A stretch of 64,000 nucleotides of DNA. It comes from UBA2705 sp963977125. Its GTDB lineage: Bacteria > Pseudomonadota > Alphaproteobacteria > Micavibrionales > Micavibrionaceae. The stretch is taken from contig CAXBNJ010000002.1 in assembly GCA_963977125.1 (NCBI GenBank), positions 62,001 to 126,000 on the forward strand, written 5' to 3'. Under the pieces are notes generated by a model, which was given only the letters and a program-made list of their open reading frames with translations, did no database searches and was not told where the DNA came from. The translations under genes and the position numbers were made by a program. Positions 61,946 through 64,000 of the stretch are shown in pieces (positions within the stretch are counted from its first letter, which is position 1; each line of letters opens with the position of its first letter).

Positions 61946-63028
61946 CTAGAGGCTAGGCGCAGCAAACTTAGCCATCATAACATCCATCCGCGCGCTTACG
62001 CGGTCTATATATTGGCGCTCAGCACGCTCCGAGGTAAAAGCGCCAATATATAGGCACCTTGTCTTTAGATCTTCTTTGTTAAACCAACTTAAGCGCCCTG
62101 TTGAGGTATCATACATTGCTCTTTTTAACGGCAGATCACTATGCACAATTTGTTTATCATGTACATGGCTCCCTCGCATATTTCCACCTAGATGAATAGG
62201 CAAAGTAGCTTGACCTGCCTTTTCAAACAAAGCGGATAAACTTTTCTCTGGATCTTGGTCTGTAAGCACCTCGTGTGTATAGCCACCGACATGCGCTCGA
62301 CCGCATCGCAGAATAGATATACGAGAATTTTGTTCCTCAGAAAATGACGTTAAAGTTTTCCACATATGGTGATTGCGGATATTAACAGCGATTGTTCTGT
62401 TCGATTTCATTTGATTAATAAGGTCGTTATCCGCCGGAACAGTTAAGCCCTGCTTACTAAAATACTCCCTCACGGACACAGACGTATCACGGTCTTCCAG
62501 ATCAAGAATTCTACGGCTTATAGATACGGCATCACTAAAAAACACCTTTAGATGGCCCTTAACTTGACTGTCGCTCAAAAAAGTGAATATGTTTTGATTA
62601 CTTAATTTAGCCGAGCGCGTTACAAATAATTCTGTCGCGAAATGTATGCTGGCTGCATTATATGCAACCGCATCGTTATATTTATTATCGACCAAATTAT
62701 TAAATGTAGCCTGATTTTCAGCGCTAATATTCCTGCCCACCATATCCTCGAGTTCATTATGGGGGAGCTCTAACCCCACAACGAGGTTTTCCTCAGCCTT
62801 TTGCAAAATTTTAAGCATATATATATTGTGTAGATAGTGGCTAACCATCGTATGGTCTTCACCAACAGGAACATAAAGGGGTTGATCTATTTTGCCCTGC
62901 TTATCAATCTCCGCGCGGTATTCCATGATTTTCATGGACGATTGCGCGGCGCAGCTCAGTATATTTGCCGCGTCTATATCAATCTTACCGTTTCTAAGCT
63001 TATCAAAAAAATCGAATAATTTAGTCAT
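61946..63028 (-). CDS. TIKI/ChaN-like protein (paralog 2)
   Basis: The 360-residue protein has GEDH at 56-59, LELPHNELE, IRNHHM, and GRAHVGG. It matches the downstream gene in these motifs and in the N-terminal SxxxxxxxRxxxDxQG pattern. The family assignment is by motif order (GExH ... NHxM ... GxxH). AGAGAGGTG precedes the ATG, so it is well expressed. The paralogs lie 46 bp apart and are probably co-transcribed. Substrate unknown. Confidence 0.68.
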   Translation of the reverse strand: MTKLFDFFDKLRNGKIDIDAANILSCAAQSSMKIMEYRAEIDKQGKIDQPLYVPVGEDHTMVSHYLHNIYMLKILQKAEENLVVGLELPHNELEDMVGRNISAENQATFNNLVDNKYNDAVAYNAASIHFATELFVTRSAKLSNQNIFTFLSDSQVKGHLKVFFSDAVSISRRILDLEDRDTSVSVREYFSKQGLTVPADNDLINQMKSNRTIAVNIRNHHMWKTLTSFSEEQNSRISILRCGRAHVGGYTHEVLTDQDPEKSLSALFEKAGQATLPIHLGGNMRGSHVHDKQIVHSDLPLKRAMYDTSTGRLSWFNKEDLKTRCLYIGAFTSERAERQYIDRVSARMDVMMAKFAAPSL

Positions 63029-63092
63029 ATAACACCTCTCTATAAGAGATGGTACAGTACAGGCGAAGATGGATTATGTCAATAAAAATGCT

Positions 63093-63428
63093 TTACCAGG
63101 CAACATCCGCGCCAGGCAATGCAAATTCAAGCCCCTCAAGGCTTTCATCGACTATAATTTGGCAGCACAGACGTGATGTTTTTTTGAGGTCGAAGGCGAG
63201 ATCCAGCATATCTTCTTCTTCTTCACTAATGCCGTCTTCTGGCAATAGGCGCTCATGCGCATCGGGCTGCACATAGAGATGACAAGTCGCGCATGACAAT
63301 GAACCGCCACACGCCCCTTCAATTTGGTCAATGTCATTTTGTATAGCAACTTCCATTAACGATAGGCCGAGCGGCGCATCGACAACTTGCTTGTTACCAT
63401 CAGGATGAATAAACGTAATTGTCGGCAT
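63093..63428 (-). CDS. 2Fe-2S ferredoxin (ISC/adrenodoxin type)
   Basis: The product has 111 residues. Cluster ligands are C40, C46, C49 (ACGGSLSCATC) and C89 (SRLCCQI). The C-x5-C-x2-C pattern is that of adrenodoxin-type ferredoxins, which donate electrons for Fe-S cluster assembly. It follows the cysteine desulfurase gene on the same strand by 32 bp, supporting a role in the ISC pathway. GTAGAGAAATA precedes the ATG. Confidence 0.93.
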   Translation of the reverse strand: MPTITFIHPDGNKQVVDAPLGLSLMEVAIQNDIDQIEGACGGSLSCATCHLYVQPDAHERLLPEDGISEEEEDMLDLAFDLKKTSRLCCQIIVDESLEGLEFALPGADVAW

Positions 63429-63460
63429 TATTTCTCTACTTCTTATTATATGTGTAATTA

Positions 63461-64000
63461 TTATTTCATGAGGTTGTGCCAGAATTTAAGGAAGGCGTCA
63501 ATATCCCCTTGGTTGGTTTTCCAGCCCATTGAAAGGCGCATAACGGCCATTTTCTCGGTTAAATTCGGGCGCAAGGTTTCGACCATTTGACTATTTTTCA
63601 CGCTACCACTGGAACATGCGGCGCCTGAGCTTGCACAAATTCCTGCCATATCACTTTTCATTATAAAGGTATCAGCCTTAATATCATGAACCATAAATAA
63701 TGAAGTATTGGCAACGCGTGGCGAGTCATAAGCCAAAATATCAACGCGATTTGTGCCATCTTCACGCTTGAACTTAAGAAGCTCTGTTTCGATTTGATCG
63801 CGCCATGGGCGGATATGACTTTCATAATGGTCGCGTTCTTTATCGGCCATTTCCGAGGCGAGCCCCATCCCCGCTATGCCCGCGACATTCATTGTCCCTG
63901 CACGCTGATAGCTTTCTTGGCTACCGCCAGTAATCATTTTTGGTGGGGGCTTACCCTTCGCATAGATCAAGGCACCAATACCTTGTGGCCCACCATATTT
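63461..64000 (-). CDS. cysteine desulfurase (partial, C-terminal part)
   Basis: The 3' end of a PLP-dependent IscS/NifS-type cysteine desulfurase; its N-terminal half lies beyond the right edge. The visible part begins KYGGPQGIGALIYAKGK, contains GGSQESYQRAGTMN and the sulfur-carrier Cys loop (ASSGAACSSGSVKNSQ), and ends at the TAA at 63461. It mobilises sulfur for Fe-S clusters; the ferredoxin gene is 32 bp downstream. Confidence 0.94.
   Translation of the reverse strand, partial: KYGGPQGIGALIYAKGKPPPKMITGGSQESYQRAGTMNVAGIAGMGLASEMADKERDHYESHIRPWRDQIETELLKFKREDGTNRVDILAYDSPRVANTSLFMVHDIKADTFIMKSDMAGICASSGAACSSGSVKNSQMVETLRPNLTEKMAVMRLSMGWKTNQGDIDAFLKFWHNLMK

Noticed and set aside
1..64000. 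CRISPR arrays, insertion sequences and prophage
   Set aside because: No regular spaced repeats, transposase-like genes or phage structural genes were seen.

Overview
The window reads as chromosomal DNA of an alphaproteobacterium with fairly low GC. The evidence is the flaF/flbT pair, the dapF-mtaB-ftsY cluster divergent from ffh, the yqeY-dnaG-rpoD block divergent from carB, an alphaproteobacterial SOS box of the GTTC-N7-GTTC type, and short-form gpmA and Fe-SOD genes. A Micavibrionales-like or other host- or predator-associated lineage would fit the MSHA-like pilus, ankyrin proteins and patatin, but the sequence alone does not settle this.

Layout. 0.1-3.1 kb: an accessory island of three ankyrin-repeat proteins that share an unrecognised C-terminal domain, plus one small exported protein. 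The last ankyrin protein ends in a Lys-rich CaaX box, a eukaryotic prenylation signal. 3.2-9.5 kb: protein-targeting and housekeeping genes (ftsY, mtaB, dapF, ffh, rpsP). 9.5-16.6 kb: small unknown genes, an HNH nuclease, an esterase, orphan flaF/flbT, sodB, a squalene/phytoene-synthase-like gene and gpmA. A cluster of DnaA-box-like sites lies at about 11.52-11.61 kb. 16.6-19.1 kb: pnp behind a long, highly structured leader. 19.2-36 kb: a membrane AraC regulator, then a large minus-strand MSHA-type IV pilus cluster: MshE, MshG, MshI, MshJ, MshK-like, TPR MshN-like, PilD, two PilT-family ATPases and the secretin. An ABC ATPase and an ABC-2 permease are embedded in it, like PilH/PilI of Myxococcus. 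No pilin gene is present.

36-39.8 kb: an unknown gene, rpsD, a tRNA with a CAT anticodon, a patatin-like phospholipase, and a 49-codon gene with its own promoter and terminator whose product looks like a double-glycine-type peptide precursor. 39.9-49.5 kb: rpoD with a long Asp/Glu insert, dnaG, yqeY, carB, and a Y-family polymerase under a perfect SOS box. 49.6-61 kb: a TerB-like protein and a split type I secretion system (ABC transporter at 50-52 kb, HlyD-type adaptor at 60 kb). Between its two parts lie a large unknown protein, a TadD-like lipoprotein, a stand-alone pilus-secretin N-terminal domain and an 876-residue exported acidic protein. 61-64 kb: two paralogous TIKI/ChaN-like proteins, a 2Fe-2S ferredoxin and the 3' part of a cysteine desulfurase that runs off the right edge.

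Taken together, the core genes are ordinary. The unusual content is surface and host-interaction machinery: ankyrin/CaaX and patatin candidate effectors, a pilus with an embedded ABC transporter, a type I exporter and a possible secreted small peptide. All functions are inferred from sequence patterns read by eye; no database search was run.
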